Positions 1 to 12,479 of a DNA stretch of 64,000 nucleotides are shown one piece after another. The position numbers and the translations under genes are program-made. Position 1 is the stretch's first letter. Each line of letters starts with the position of its first letter. The notes beneath the pieces were generated by a model. The model was not told the origin of the DNA. It ran no database searches and saw only the letters and a list, made by a program, of their open reading frames with translations. The stretch is from assembly GCA_032622095.1 (NCBI GenBank), contig CP136061.1, positions 5,778,734 to 5,842,733 of the forward strand, written 5' to 3'. Source of the DNA: Siphonodentalium dalli. Its lineage: Eukaryota; Mollusca; Scaphopoda; Gadilida; Siphonodentaliidae.

Positions 1-154
1 AGAAATTGTGTCTATTTCCAAAACTTATTTTGCGAAATATATAGAAATACATGACTGTAGTGGTATAAAGATCCTGCTTAAGGATTAGTAAAATTTAGTT
101 TTCTCTCCCATTCTCAGTTCAGTAAAAGAATGAGTCCACTATACCACTTTAATA

Positions 155-599
155 TCAGTTATCCACCGCGTATGACTGGTGGATAATATGTTCATATGAG
201 AACCTCCACCGCATATGACCGGTGGATAATATGAACCTCCACCGCGTATGACCGGCGAATAATATGTTCATATCAGAACCTCCACCATGTATGACCGGAG
301 GATAATATGAGAACCTCCCTCGCGTATAACTGGTGGATAATATGAGAACCTCCCTCAAATATGAGAATCTCCCTCGCGTATAACCAGTGGATAATATGAG
401 AACCTCCCTCGCGTATGACCGGCGGTTAATATGTTCATATGCGAACCTCCCCATCGTATGATCGGAGGATAATATGAGAACCTCCCTCGTGTATGACCGG
501 TGGATAATATGAACCTCCACCGCGTATGACCGGCAGATAATATGTTCATATCAGAACTTCCCCCGCGTATGACTGGAGGATAATAAGAAAACTTCCCTC
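155..599. repeat. minisatellite, forward block
   Basis: Tandem degenerate units of about 33-45 bp built on TATGACCGGTGGATAATATG plus an AGAACCTCC(A/C)CCGCG tail. All units here point the same way. Units differ by presence of an extra TTCATATG insert. The open frames crossing the block come from the repeat and are not genes. Confidence 0.85.
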
Positions 600-1236
600 T
601 TAAAAACTTATGTGTCCGCCATTCATATGCAGTGGAGGTTCTCATATTATCTGCCAGTCATACGCGGGGGAGGTTCTCATATGAACATATTATCTGCTGG
701 TGATATGCGGTGGAGGTTCATATTATCCACCGGTCATACGCGAGGGAAGTTCTCATATTATCCTCCGGTCATACGCGGGGGAGGTTCTGATATGAACATA
801 TTATCTGCCGGTCATACGCGGTGGAGGTTCATATTATCCACCAGTCATACGCGAGGGAGGTTCTCATATTATCCTCTGGTCATACGTTGGGGAGGTTCTC
901 ATATGAACATATTATCCGCCGGTCACATCCTCCCTCGGGTGTGACCGGTGGATAATATGAGAACCTCCCTCGCATATGACCGGCAGATAATATGTTCATA
1001 TGAGAACCTCCACCGCGTATGACCGGCAGATAATATGTTCATATCAGAACTTCCCCCGCGCATGACTGGAGGATAATAAGAAAACTTCCCTCGCGTATGA
1101 CCAGTGGATAATATGAACCTCCACCGTGTATGACCGGCAGATAATATTTTCATATGAGAACCTCCCCCGCGTATTACTGGCAGATAATATGAAAACTTCA
1201 CCCCATATATGAATGGCGGACACATAAGTTTTTAAG
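600..1236. repeat. foldback element made of opposed minisatellite arrays
   Basis: The same minisatellite units run reversed from about 612 to 925 and forward again from about 935 to 1200. The outer borders are an inverted pair: TTAAAAACTTATGTGTCCGC at 600 and its complement ending at about 1235. The axis is near 917, at GGTCACATCC...GGTGTGACC. The whole is a foldback of about 635 bp with unique ~31 bp ends, abutting the left minisatellite block. Confidence 0.8.
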
Positions 1237-1744
1237 TCTATAAACACTATTTGATTTGAATATTCTTTTGAATAGTCTTACCATTGACATATTCATTCGT
1301 TCAAACCAGTTGATCTATTTTGTAACTTGGCTTTTAGTCGCTGGGCTCCGGCATCTGGGCTTTTAGTCACAACTGAAATAAAAATAAGTGCGAATATCTT
1401 GGAGCGAATTTCTGCAAAAATTTCACCGCCTGGTGGACCCATTTGGAAAAAAATACATTCCCTGTGTCTAATTCTACATTTTGATATACTATACGCCCCA
1501 TTATATTGAATATACCGGCTGAAATCGATCCTGTAATTGTAAACATCGAGTCTATTTTTAGCTGTTTTATCGGAGCGTGTTTGCCATTACAATATTCGCA
1601 CTAAAACAACCATATTGTAGCTAAAAACGAATGCACAGTATTCCACTGCGTTATTTGATACCTAAAACTTGTTGTTTGCTAGTGTATTCATCGAGAAATC
1701 TAAATTCTAAACATTAATGTCGAACGCAGTTTTTCGTGTTTGTG
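1237..1744. other. no recognisable gene
   Basis: AT-rich sequence with no convincing exon, repeat or motif. Short open frames here look random. Confidence 0.5.
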
Positions 1745-2035
1745 GCATTTTATGTTAGGTCAGTTGTCGACCGGATAATGTAACTTCCGGTGTCCGGTCA
1801 GTGGCGGGGTTAATATGTGTGGATAGGGCGAATGTGGGCCTTTCGTTAGACACCATAAGTAGCTCTCTATGTGCTGTATTCCTCGAGCTATCGGCCGTCA
1901 CACGCAATTTGAAAATCCTGTCCCGCAGATTGTCATGCTATCCCAAATTCCACCCCATGTTAGGTCAGTTGTCGATCAAATAATGCAACTTCTGGTGTTT
2001 GGTTAGTGGCGGGGTTAATATGTTTGGATAGGGCG
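1745..2035 (+). repeat. ~207 bp tandem repeat (insertion target of the 28 kb element)
   Basis: The phrase GTTAGGTCAGTTGTCGA...GGCGGGGTTAATATGT.TGGATAGGGCG occurs at about 1755 and again at about 1962. The repeat resumes at 30158 with GGATAGGGCGAACG and the same downstream text (CCTTTCGTTAGACACC). The array was therefore interrupted between 2035 and 30158. Confidence 0.75.
2026..2035. repeat. left target-site duplication GGATAGGGCG
   Basis: This 10 bp sequence ends the left flank exactly where the inverted repeat begins. The same 10 bp restarts the flank at 30158-30167. Confidence 0.65.
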
Positions 2036-2445
2036 GGTACTGCGTTATGCAGTAGGTCCCTAGATTTGCGTAGGTCTCCGTAGTTCACTCAATTCGCGTA
2101 GGTCCCCGCAGTAATGCAATATATAGTAGGTCTACATGATTTATTGACTGATAAAATGGAATGATGCCACTAAATGATCATTTTAGATGTTTCCTGTTGT
2201 GTAGTTTCCGGCCGCAGGCCGGGCAGGATGGTCGGAACGCATTGTGCAATTCCCTTCACCCTAACATTTTAGATGTTACTTTGCAATTTGTTTTTTATAA
2301 TTAATTTCCGAAATCTGATGGGTTTGTTTGCTTAGTGATACTTAGAGGATCATGAAGCTTAACTAAAATTACGTGATTTCTGATCCGGAAAGTAAGAGGA
2401 TTATCTTACTGGCTTCGTGGACAGATATTAATTGGAGGATAACTG
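2036..2445 (+). repeat. left terminal inverted repeat of the 28 kb element
   Basis: Matches the reverse complement of 29826-30157. It carries an extra ~86 bp segment (about 2195-2280, including CCGGCCGCAGGCCGG) bounded by the direct repeat ATTTTAGATGTT, as expected of a small secondary insertion. Confidence 0.75.
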
Positions 2446-2621
2446 ATTGGGCATGGGTGCGTTAGATAGGATAATTTGATATTTTTCATAGTTTATTGAA
2501 TTCAAAACAGGATTATCTTACTGGCTTCGTGGACAGATATTAATTGGAGGATAACTGATTGGGCATGGGTGCGTTAGATAGGATAATTTGATATTTTTCA
2601 TAGTTTATTGAATTCAAAACA
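2398..2621. repeat. 112 bp tandem duplication
   Basis: Two essentially identical 112 bp copies starting GGATTATCTTACTGGCTTCG at 2398 and 2510. The first copy overlaps the inner end of the left inverted repeat. Confidence 0.9.
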
Positions 2622-2717
2622 TGCAACAAAACGTTTATAACATAATATGTAAATGACAGCACAAAACAATGGAGCACCGATTGAAGATTGTTTACAACTT
2701 AAATTAAATTCATATCA

Positions 2718-2910
2718 ATACTGATCGAGAATACTAATTAAGTATACTCATAAATAATTCACAATAATAAAATGGGACAACGAATTAATATACTCAATAT
2801 CTCATTTAAATATACAACACTACCGATCCGATGGAAACTTTAAATAATTAATTTATTATTGTTAATTATTTATGAGTATACTTACTTAGTATTCTCGATT
2901 AATTTTTATT
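2718..2910. repeat. AT-rich foldback, MITE-like
   Basis: The left arm 2718-2773 (containing AATTAAGTATACTCATAAAT) is complementary to the right arm 2852-2910, around an ~80 bp loop. No coding potential. Confidence 0.7.
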
Positions 2911-3531
2911 GAGGCTATATATGACATTTTATTAAAATGTTTACACAGCCCAAGTCAAGTATTACGCTATAATTTGTTAATTAGAATTAGAATTAATGCA
3001 AATAATCACAAAACCAAATAAATTATTTCCTAATTTCTTCTGCATAAAACCCGACATTACTATTTGACCAATCAGAACGCAGAGATGACCGTTAGAAAAA
3101 TATACGTCCAATCAAAACACGATGACTTTATTAGCCAGATAATAATTATTCAACTAATGCTTCAGAAACATTTTTATTCAGAAACAAAATGCGATGGATA
3201 AACACTTTACCGTTAAAATTGTATATGGAGAAAGTTTTCATCCACTGTGTTTATGCCACGATTTTACAATGCTATGGATATTAAACACTTTTCCGTTCAA
3301 ATTGTATGAAGAATGTTTAATCCACACTGCGAAGTATATTCACCAGTAGGCGTGGTGTTGATTAAATGTAAAATTTAAACAGATGGCTTTATTTATATAG
3401 TAAGATAGGCGATCGTGGTAGTTACATTTGTATACAAATAAAATGGTATAACATTGAAATTTAATAAAATCTTCGTAAACATTTGCCGTCGTAAAATGTA
3501 TGTCTATAGAGATGGTAAGGTGTACACTAAC
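2911..3531. other. AT-rich non-coding DNA with an ~80 bp imperfect duplication
   Basis: 3185-3245 and 3265-3325 share a pattern of the type GCGATGGATAAACACTTTAC...ATCCAC. Nothing coding is supported. Confidence 0.5.
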
Positions 3532-3758
3532 CTGGCCAATGCCGCTTTGAATTGGTAATCTCCTTGGTCGTCGAACGAACACTTACGACAGAAGAATGTC
3601 AAACTGAAATCTGACGACCAAACGTCGAACAACTGTTTGGTCATGCCAGTTACACAAGCTGAGTGTATCCAGGATTTACATCCCGTACACTCGATGCAGT
3701 CTTTGAAGCATCTCAAACTACACACTCCGCATGGGTATCGTGGATCGGTAAGTCGCAT
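3532..3758 (-). CDS. exon encoding a PHD-like zinc finger
   Basis: Read on the minus strand from an ATG at 3758, the exon gives about 75 residues. The cysteine/histidine pattern is C-x2-C, C-x2-C (CIECTGC), W-I-H-x2-C, then FCRKC, which is the layout of a C4HC3 PHD finger (histone-tail or protein binding). It ends at a good 5' splice site (CCAG|GTTAGT, exon edge at 3532), so it is the first or an internal exon of a larger protein. No partner exon was recognised nearby. PHD exons of this kind are common in transposon-associated invertebrate proteins. Being inside the 28 kb inverted-repeat element, it may be a captured host exon or an element gene remnant. Confidence 0.55.
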
Positions 3759-3884
3759 ATTGAATAATATTAATGAATATGAGTTTGAAAGTCTCAGTGC
3801 TCAACTTAAGTATCATGTCTTAGAATCATAAAATGTCACTCAACTATGAGTACCAACACTAGTTGATAATTAGTCACAACCCTA

Positions 3885-4035
3885 TCACAACATACATTGC
3901 CGAAATGAATCTTCAAAGAAAACAGAACCTTTTCACAACAGACATTGCCGAAATGAATATGCAAAGAGGACAGATCCTTTTCACAACAAACATTGCCGAA
4001 ATGAATCTTCAAAGAGGACGGATCCTTTTCGCAAA
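3885..4035 (+). repeat. 48 bp tandem repeat, three units
   Basis: ACATTGCCGAAATGAAT recurs at 3894, 3942 and 3990, a period of 48 bp. The frame stays open only because 48 is a multiple of three; no gene is supported. Confidence 0.85.
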
Positions 4036-4287
4036 GAAAACACTCAGTCTCGCAAACAATGTGATTAATGGTCACCCGTGTAGTTGGGCTGTGTAAACTT
4101 AAATTACCATTCAGTTACTGATCACTTGTCCTAACTTAAAAAAGAATAATCTTAATCAAACTTAATTAACTGGATGGTAATTCTTTTTTTTTTTTCATCT
4201 AAGCTAAACAAAATATATACCGTAATTAGATATTTAATTTTTTTTAAACAACGCAATATCATATAACATGTTCACTTATATAATATA
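4036..4287. other. AT-rich spacer before the Helitron array
   Basis: Contains an inverted AATTACCATTCAGTT / AACTGGATGGTAATT pair (about 4104-4118 and 4166-4182) and a poly-T run. No gene seen. Confidence 0.5.
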
Positions 4288-5172
4288 CTAGAAGGTGACC
4301 CGACTTCGTCCGGGCTTTGACGTTGAATTGTCTATTTTGAAGGCCAAGGTCAAGTGGGGTCACGATTTGACCCGTCCAAAACACAGTGCCCGAACAAAAG
4401 TACCCGTCGAAATCCATCCGGTTTTACCCGATTTGACCTTGAATTGACCATTTTAAAGGTCAAGGTCAGGTGGGGTCAAACACCAACACCCCAAAAATGG
4501 TGGAAATCGGCCCAGCGGATACCGGGAAATCGGCCCAGCGGATACCGAGATACCCTATGCATCATATTTCGTCCGTAAAAATCCGCCAGTTTAACCCGAT
4601 TTGATTTCCACTGAAGTATATAAACGCGCCTCAAGTTTCAACGTAAAGATAAATTACCATCGGTGCCCGAGATATCGCCAAGACGTCTGAAACAGTCAAA
4701 TGCATCGGCCGGGTGAGAGTTAACGTGATCTAACTTTATGACCTCTAACGACGTCATAGAAGTTACGCATTCTTTTTACCCTGATAGAAGATCGTACCAC
4801 TTCTTCTTAATAATTGAGGCAGATAACTAAAACAGATACATACATATTATATATCGTTGGAAAGATGAAACGCCACAGATTCTAATCGTGCAAATTATAT
4901 GACTGGCAATTTATTATTGTGAGCACCGAACTGAAATATATTAGCGCAAAACGGCGTAAAAACAGATTTGACCTCGGCACGTGAAAAGATGACCTCGGAT
5001 CTGAAAATCAATATGCCTATGTTCGTCTCCGGCCGAAAATACCACCATATACCAAATTTCATCGAAATTGGCTTAGCCGTTTTTGAGTCCATCGATTTCA
5101 AACACACACACACACCCACCCACACACACCCTCACACACACATACACAGATCTTTCAAAAATATATAATAGA
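4288..5172 (-). mobile_element. Helitron-like unit 1 (family A)
   Basis: On the minus strand the unit starts TCTATTATATATTTTGAAAG and ends with hairpin CCCGGACGAAGTCGGG, seven bases, then CTAG followed by T. These are the canonical non-autonomous Helitron ends (5' TC, 3' hairpin plus CTRR, insertion between A and T). The middle has degenerate core repeats and a (CA)n stretch. No Rep/helicase is encoded. Confidence 0.75.
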
Positions 5173-5917
5173 CTAGAAGGTGACCCGACTTCGTCCGGGC
5201 TATTCAAAAACCAAATTTCAAGTCGATTGCTCCAACCGTTTCCTAGATCTGGTCTGCGCATGCGCGAAGCTGGTGTCGCACGTGCTCGGCGACCCGATAA
5301 AATTCGTATCCGGGGCAAGATATATTCACATACCAAATTTCAAGTCGATAGCTACACCCGTTTCCGAGATATATAGCCCAATGTCATTTGCGGATACCTC
5401 GGCCGGTGATGAGTTAACGCGACACAGTCAAATGCATCGGCAGGGTGAGAGTTAACGTAATCTAACTTTATGACCTCTGACGACGTCATAGAAGTTACGC
5501 ATTGATTTGATCCTGATAAAAGATCGCTACCACTTGTCCCTAGTAATTGAGGCAGATAACTAAAACGGATACATACATATTATATATCGTTGGAAAGATG
5601 AAGCCACACAGATTCTAACCGTGCAAATTATATGACTGGCAATTTATTATTCGCGCTATATCGAATCGATTTGTGAGCACCGAACTGAAATATATTAGCG
5701 CAAAACGGCGTAAAAATAGATTTGACCTCCGCACGTGAAAAGTTGACCTCGCACGGACAAATAAATATGCCTATGTTCGTCTCCGGCCGAAAACACATCC
5801 AAATACCAAATTTCATCGAAATTGGCTTAGTCGTTTTCGAGTCCATCGATTTCAAACACACACACACACACCCTCACAAACTTACACATACACAGATCTT
5901 TCAAAATATATAATAGA
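5173..5917 (-). mobile_element. Helitron-like unit 2 (family A)
   Basis: Joined head-to-tail to unit 1: the 3' CTAG of unit 2 lies directly against the 5' TC of unit 1 with no host base between. Same ends and core text as unit 1, but shorter. Confidence 0.75.
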
Positions 5918-7053
5918 CTAGCAGGGTAGCCCGCCACCGGCGGCTTGTCCGAAACATTGTTTATATTTTTTTTTTATTTTTAGCTCCACGCGTTTCAATA
6001 AGAAAAAATTGTACCCGGTAGCTCCACCCGTTTCCGAGATCTGGTCTGCGCATGCGCGAAGCTGGCTTCGCACGGGCTCGGCGACCCGATCAAATTTGTA
6101 CCAGGCCCAAGATACATTCACATAGCAAATTTCAAGTCGATAGCTCCACCCGTTTCCGATATCTCGTCTGCGCATGCGCTGCACGGGCGTCGCATGGGCT
6201 CGCCGACCCGATAAAATTTGTACCCGGCGCAAGATACATTCACATTGCAATTTTCAAGTCGATAGCTCCACCCGTTTCCGAGATCTGCCTTTTTAATCGA
6301 GATAAATGCATTTCGTACCCGTCCTAATGTACTATTTCGAGCGATAACAATTGTCAGACTCCCATCGTGAACCTCAACACGAAGTAAACACGTGTTTCGA
6401 GCGATAACATTGCATTGAAGTCAGACTCCCATCGTGGACCCCCAAGACGACGTAAACACGTGTTTGTTCCCGTATAACTCTGGAGACTCTGACTTCATAT
6501 ATATATATAATGACGTTATTAACCCCGGCCGTGCCGTTTGAGCTGATTTTAATGACTGGGAGTGGAGTACGGGTGCTCGGAGCTTCTGGAAAACGCGTGG
6601 ACGACATCGTACGTGCGATTTTACCTCTAGATGGGAAGTTTGAGCTCAATCTGTCCAGCCGTTGTACTATTTCGAGCGATAACAATTGTCAGACTCCCAT
6701 CGTGAACCTCAACACGAAGTAAACACGTGTTTCGAGCGATAACATTGCATTGAAGTCAGACTCCCATCGTGGACCCCCAAGACGACGTAAACACGTGTTT
6801 GTTCCGGTATAACTCTGGAGACTCTGACTTCATATATATATATAATGACGTTATTAACCCCGGCCGTGCCGTTTGAGCTGATTTTGATGAATGGGAGTGG
6901 AGAACGGGTGCTCTGAGCTTTTCTAAACTGCGACTACGGCGGTGTCGGTGGGATTTTACACTTACATACGAAATTTGAGCTCGATCGGATCAGTCGTTTT
7001 GGATTCTATGAAGTACACACATATATATATACGAAGTCTCAAAATATATAGTA
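5918..7053 (-). mobile_element. Helitron-like unit 3 (family B)
   Basis: The 3' end on the minus strand is hairpin GCCGCCGGTGGCGGGC, nine bases, CTAG. The 5' end is a shortened TACTATATATTTTGAG, having lost a few bases compared with TCTATACTATATATTTTG in later units. It contains two copies of a ~330 bp block with the palindrome AAACACGTGTTT. Confidence 0.75.
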
Positions 7054-8178
7054 CTAGCAGGTTAGCCCGCCACCGGCGGCTTGTCCGAAACATGACATTT
7101 TTATATATATTTTTTTAATTTTTAGCTCCACGCGTTTCAATAAGAAAAATTTGTACCCGGTAGCCCCACCAGTTTCCGAGATCTGGTCTGCGCACAAAAA
7201 TTTGTACCCGGCGCAAGATACATTCACATGCCAAATTTCAAGTCGATAGCTCCACCCGTTTCCGAGATCTCGTCTGCGCATGCGCTGCACGGGCGTCGCA
7301 CGGGCTCGGCGACCCGATCAAATTTGTACCCGGCGCAAGATACATTCACATAGCAAATTTCAAGTCGATAGCTCCACCCGTTTCCGAGATCTGCCTTTCT
7401 GCATAATATTTCGAGCGATAACATTGCATTGAAATGTCAGACTCCCATCGTGAACCTCAACACGAAGTAAACACGTGTTTCGAGCGATAACATTGCATTG
7501 AAATGACTCCCATCGTGAACCTCAAGACGACGTAAAACACGTGTTGCGTTCTAGGAAATGCACTCAATGCAGATGCTAATAACGTTGACTTCGTATATAT
7601 ATATATAATGACGTTATTAACCCCGGCCGTGCCGTTTGAGCTGATTTTTATGACTGGGAGTGGAGTACGGGTGCTCGGAGCTTCTGGAAAACGCGTGGAC
7701 GACATCGTACGTGGTATTTTACCTTTAGATAGGAAGTTTGAGCTCAATCTGTCCAGCCGTTCCCGTCCTAATGTACTATTTCGAGCGATAACAATTGTCA
7801 GACTCCCATCGTGAACCTCAACACGAAGTAAACACGTGTTTCGAGCGATAACATTGCATTGAAGTCAGACTCCCATCGTGGACCCCCAAGACGACGTAAA
7901 CACGTGTTTGTTCCGGTATAACTTTGGAGACTCTGACTTCATATATATATATAATGACGTTATTAACCCCGGCCGTGCCGTTTGAGCTGATTTCGATGAC
8001 TGGGAGTGGATAAAGGGTGCTCAGAGCTTCTCGAAAACACGATTACGGCGGTGTCGGTGGGATTTTACACTTACATACGAAATTTGATCTCAATTTGTAC
8101 ACGCGTTTTGGATTCTATGAAGTACACACACACACATATACACACATATATACGAAGTCTCAAAATATATAGTATAGA
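7054..8178 (-). mobile_element. Helitron-like unit 4 (family B, 1125 bp type)
   Basis: First of three consecutive units of exactly 1125 bp that look essentially identical through their whole length. Ends as in unit 3 but with the full TCTATACTATATATTTTG start. Confidence 0.8.
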
Positions 8179-9303
8179 CTAGCAGGTTAGCCCGCCACCG
8201 GCGGCTTGTCCGAAACATGACATTTTTATATATATTTTTTTAATTTTTAGCTCCACGCGTTTCAATAAGAAAAATTTGTACCCGGTAGCCCCACCAGTTT
8301 CCGAGATCTGGTCTGCGCACAAAAATTTGTACCCGGCGCAAGATACATTCACATGCCAAATTTCAAGTCGATAGCTCCACCCGTTTCCGAGATCTCGTCT
8401 GCGCATGCGCTGCACGGGCGTCGCACGGGCTCGGCGACCCGATCAAATTTGTACCCGGCGCAAGATACATTCACATAGCAAATTTCAAGTCGATAGCTCC
8501 ACCCGTTTCCGAGATCTGCCTTTCTGCATAATATTTCGAGCGATAACATTGCATTGAAATGTCAGACTCCCATCGTGAACCTCAACACGAAGTAAACACG
8601 TGTTTCGAGCGATAACATTGCATTGAAATGACTCCCATCGTGAACCTCAAGACGACGTAAAACACGTGTTGCGTTCTAGGAAATGCACTCAATGCAGATG
8701 CTAATAACGTTGACTTCGTATATATATATATAATGACGTTATTAACCCCGGCCGTGCCGTTTGAGCTGATTTTTATGACTGGGAGTGGAGTACGGGTGCT
8801 CGGAGCTTCTGGAAAACGCGTGGACGACATCGTACGTGGTATTTTACCTTTAGATAGGAAGTTTGAGCTCAATCTGTCCAGCCGTTCCCGTCCTAATGTA
8901 CTATTTCGAGCGATAACAATTGTCAGACTCCCATCGTGAACCTCAACACGAAGTAAACACGTGTTTCGAGCGATAACATTGCATTGAAGTCAGACTCCCA
9001 TCGTGGACCCCCAAGACGACGTAAACACGTGTTTGTTCCGGTATAACTTTGGAGACTCTGACTTCATATATATATATAATGACGTTATTAACCCCGGCCG
9101 TGCCGTTTGAGCTGATTTCGATGACTGGGAGTGGATAAAGGGTGCTCAGAGCTTCTCGAAAACACGATTACGGCGGTGTCGGTGGGATTTTACACTTACA
9201 TACGAAATTTGATCTCAATTTGTACACGCGTTTTGGATTCTATGAAGTACACACACACACATATACACACATATATACGAAGTCTCAAAATATATAGTAT
9301 AGA
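8179..9303 (-). mobile_element. Helitron-like unit 5 (1125 bp type)
   Basis: Copy of unit 4 with the same junction on both sides; I saw no differences by eye. Confidence 0.8.
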
Positions 9304-10428
9304 CTAGCAGGTTAGCCCGCCACCGGCGGCTTGTCCGAAACATGACATTTTTATATATATTTTTTTAATTTTTAGCTCCACGCGTTTCAATAAGAAAAAT
9401 TTGTACCCGGTAGCCCCACCAGTTTCCGAGATCTGGTCTGCGCACAAAAATTTGTACCCGGCGCAAGATACATTCACATGCCAAATTTCAAGTCGATAGC
9501 TCCACCCGTTTCCGAGATCTCGTCTGCGCATGCGCTGCACGGGCGTCGCACGGGCTCGGCGACCCGATCAAATTTGTACCCGGCGCAAGATACATTCACA
9601 TAGCAAATTTCAAGTCGATAGCTCCACCCGTTTCCGAGATCTGCCTTTCTGCATAATATTTCGAGCGATAACATTGCATTGAAATGTCAGACTCCCATCG
9701 TGAACCTCAACACGAAGTAAACACGTGTTTCGAGCGATAACATTGCATTGAAATGACTCCCATCGTGAACCTCAAGACGACGTAAAACACGTGTTGCGTT
9801 CTAGGAAATGCACTCAATGCAGATGCTAATAACGTTGACTTCGTATATATATATATAATGACGTTATTAACCCCGGCCGTGCCGTTTGAGCTGATTTTTA
9901 TGACTGGGAGTGGAGTACGGGTGCTCGGAGCTTCTGGAAAACGCGTGGACGACATCGTACGTGGTATTTTACCTTTAGATAGGAAGTTTGAGCTCAATCT
10001 GTCCAGCCGTTCCCGTCCTAATGTACTATTTCGAGCGATAACAATTGTCAGACTCCCATCGTGAACCTCAACACGAAGTAAACACGTGTTTCGAGCGATA
10101 ACATTGCATTGAAGTCAGACTCCCATCGTGGACCCCCAAGACGACGTAAACACGTGTTTGTTCCGGTATAACTTTGGAGACTCTGACTTCATATATATAT
10201 ATAATGACGTTATTAACCCCGGCCGTGCCGTTTGAGCTGATTTCGATGACTGGGAGTGGATAAAGGGTGCTCAGAGCTTCTCGAAAACACGATTACGGCG
10301 GTGTCGGTGGGATTTTACACTTACATACGAAATTTGATCTCAATTTGTACACGCGTTTTGGATTCTATGAAGTACACACACACACATATACACACATATA
10401 TACGAAGTCTCAAAATATATAGTATAGA
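9304..10428 (-). mobile_element. Helitron-like unit 6 (1125 bp type)
   Basis: Third identical 1125 bp unit, followed on the plus strand by the split unit 7. Confidence 0.8.
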
Positions 10429-10862
10429 CTAGCAGGGTAGCCCGCCACCGGCGGCTTGTCCGAAACATTGTTTATATATTTTTTTTATTTTTAGCTCCAC
10501 GCGTTTCAATAAGAAAAAATTGTACCCGGTAGCTCCACCCGTTTCCGAGATCTGGTCTGCGCATGCGCGAAGCTGGCTTCGCACGGGCTCGGCGACCCGA
10601 TCAAATTTGTACCCGGCCCAAGATACATTCACATAGCAAATTTCAAGTCGATAGCTCCACCCGTTTCCGATATCTCGTCTGCGCATGCGCTGCACGGGCG
10701 TCGCATGGGCTCGCCGACCCGATAAAATTTGTACCCGGCGCAAGATACATTCACATTGCAATTTTCAAGTCGATAGCTCCACCCGTTTCCGAGATCTGCC
10801 TTTTTAATCGAGATAAATGCATTTCGTACCCGTCCTAATGTACTATTTCGAGCGATAACAAT
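10429..10862 (-). mobile_element. Helitron-like unit 7, first part (split by the giant palindrome)
   Basis: The 3' portion of a 1140 bp-type unit. It breaks off at GCGATAACAAT and continues at 25602 with AACAATTGTCAG, restoring text seen uninterrupted in other units (GCGATAACAATTGTCAG). Confidence 0.85.
10857..10862. repeat. left 6 bp target-site duplication AACAAT
   Basis: AACAAT occurs once in the uninterrupted Helitron units but on both sides of the palindrome here (10857-10862 and 25602-25607). Confidence 0.85.
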
Positions 10863-11031
10863 AGCAGCATGATTGTAACTCTGGGTCATGTATGTGTGGG
10901 ACCCCTTTTCCTATAGGTCTATGGCTCCATAGTATGGCAACGCCCCCTTTCCTATGCTGTGTATATATGGTCCCATGGTATGGTAACGCCCCCTTTAATT
11001 ATTATATATCGCTCCTTCCTTCCCACGTAAT

Positions 11032-11134
11032 TTCTGGAACATTTTTATTGTTCTGGAAAATTCTGGAACATTTTTTTTGTTCTGGAACATTTTTATTGTT
11101 CTGGAACAATCTAGTAAATTTTTTGTTTCTGGAA
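11032..11134. promoter_or_regulatory. cluster of heat-shock-element-like sites, left arm
   Basis: Six perfect TTCTGGAA sites at 11032, 11051, 11061, 11080, 11099 and 11127. The pair at 11051-11068 reads TTCtgGAAaaTTCtgGAA, four alternating pentamer halves in perfect register, the layout bound by trimeric HSF. Regulatory function is inferred. Confidence 0.5.
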
Positions 11135-12479
11135 AATTCTATTTTTTTCTAGTAAAATCCATAATGTATTCGTGTAATAAAATTCATATTTGTCTACGGC
11201 CTCTTTAAAATTATATAACTGTAAAGTCCCGATGTTAATTTCACACGGTACACACATTGGGTATCATAGCATCTATTTACCACGCATAGAATTTAGGCAT
11301 TTAAAATCATTTATCAAATCTCCTTAAAACACTTCGGCCCCTTTAACTTTTTTTACCTTTAATAAAAACATTATTGATCTCACAGATTTATTAACTGTTA
11401 TGTACCTGGTAGAAAACACATTCCACGAGGCACGCTTTCTAACAATAACAGAGCATCTGCATATTCTATAATGTCTGGTTTACTCGATGCCAGATGTACA
11501 CTAAACACGCTATGCACTAAGTGCGTTTTCACCATGAATTTATCTGGTAATTTAAGCGTTCAAACACATTCAGCGTAACCGTAGATAATAACCGATCTAA
11601 TGTGTAATTCATTCAAACATGGGCCACATATCATTTGCACATATTGGGTAAGAAATTGTCTTTCTAAAAGGTTATGAAAAAGCCGACAAATTAAAACAAT
11701 CTAGAATTTTCCAGAAATAAAAATGTTCCAGCATAACATCAAATTAGTGTGGCTGCAGGGCACAGAGCTCTCAAGCTAATAACACAACATGTAACCATTC
11801 TGGAACATTCTCCATACCGACGGGGATAAAGCGGTGAAACAGATTAATGAGATTATGCATACCACTAGGTGATAAAACATTTAAGCCTGCACTAATTTGA
11901 ATAAAAAACATTCAGGGGCCGGTATCATTTGCACATATTGGTTAGGAAAAATAAAATGCCTTTCTAGCTGCCTCTGAAACAATTAATAAAATTAAAATAA
12001 TCTACAAAGTTCTCAGCACGTGGGAGACCATCTAGGTATTAAATACACATATAACTCCAAGCAGCCAACATATGCTTACAGAGCATAACCCATGCAATTT
12101 AATTATCACAAAATTTATACCGTGAGCGGCATGAACCCTGAATACATACTGACTCCCCATTATGTATCCCTCCTAATGGTCAACTGTTATGGTACAATTG
12201 ATTAAATCATCACTAACATTAGTTAAGCTTTTTCTCTAAATACCCCTTTAATATCTGTAATCGAACTATTAGGAATCAATCAACGCCTTGTCAATAGATA
12301 TTTGAACATTTCAAATAAAGTAAATCCTACACACAATTTCTCGAAGCTTCGTAATTAAACACATGTTTAAGTCATTTAATGCCACGATAGGTCTGTCATT
12401 CAAATGCATGCTCCTAATGGCTTCTGCATCTGTGGAGACTGAGAGATAAACAAAATTAATGTTTCTGTAGAAATTAAGG

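Noticed and set aside
10892-11152. 86-codon frame at the left tip and its mirror at 25300-25560
   Set aside because: It runs through the TTCTGGAA repeats and low-complexity T-runs; no domain.
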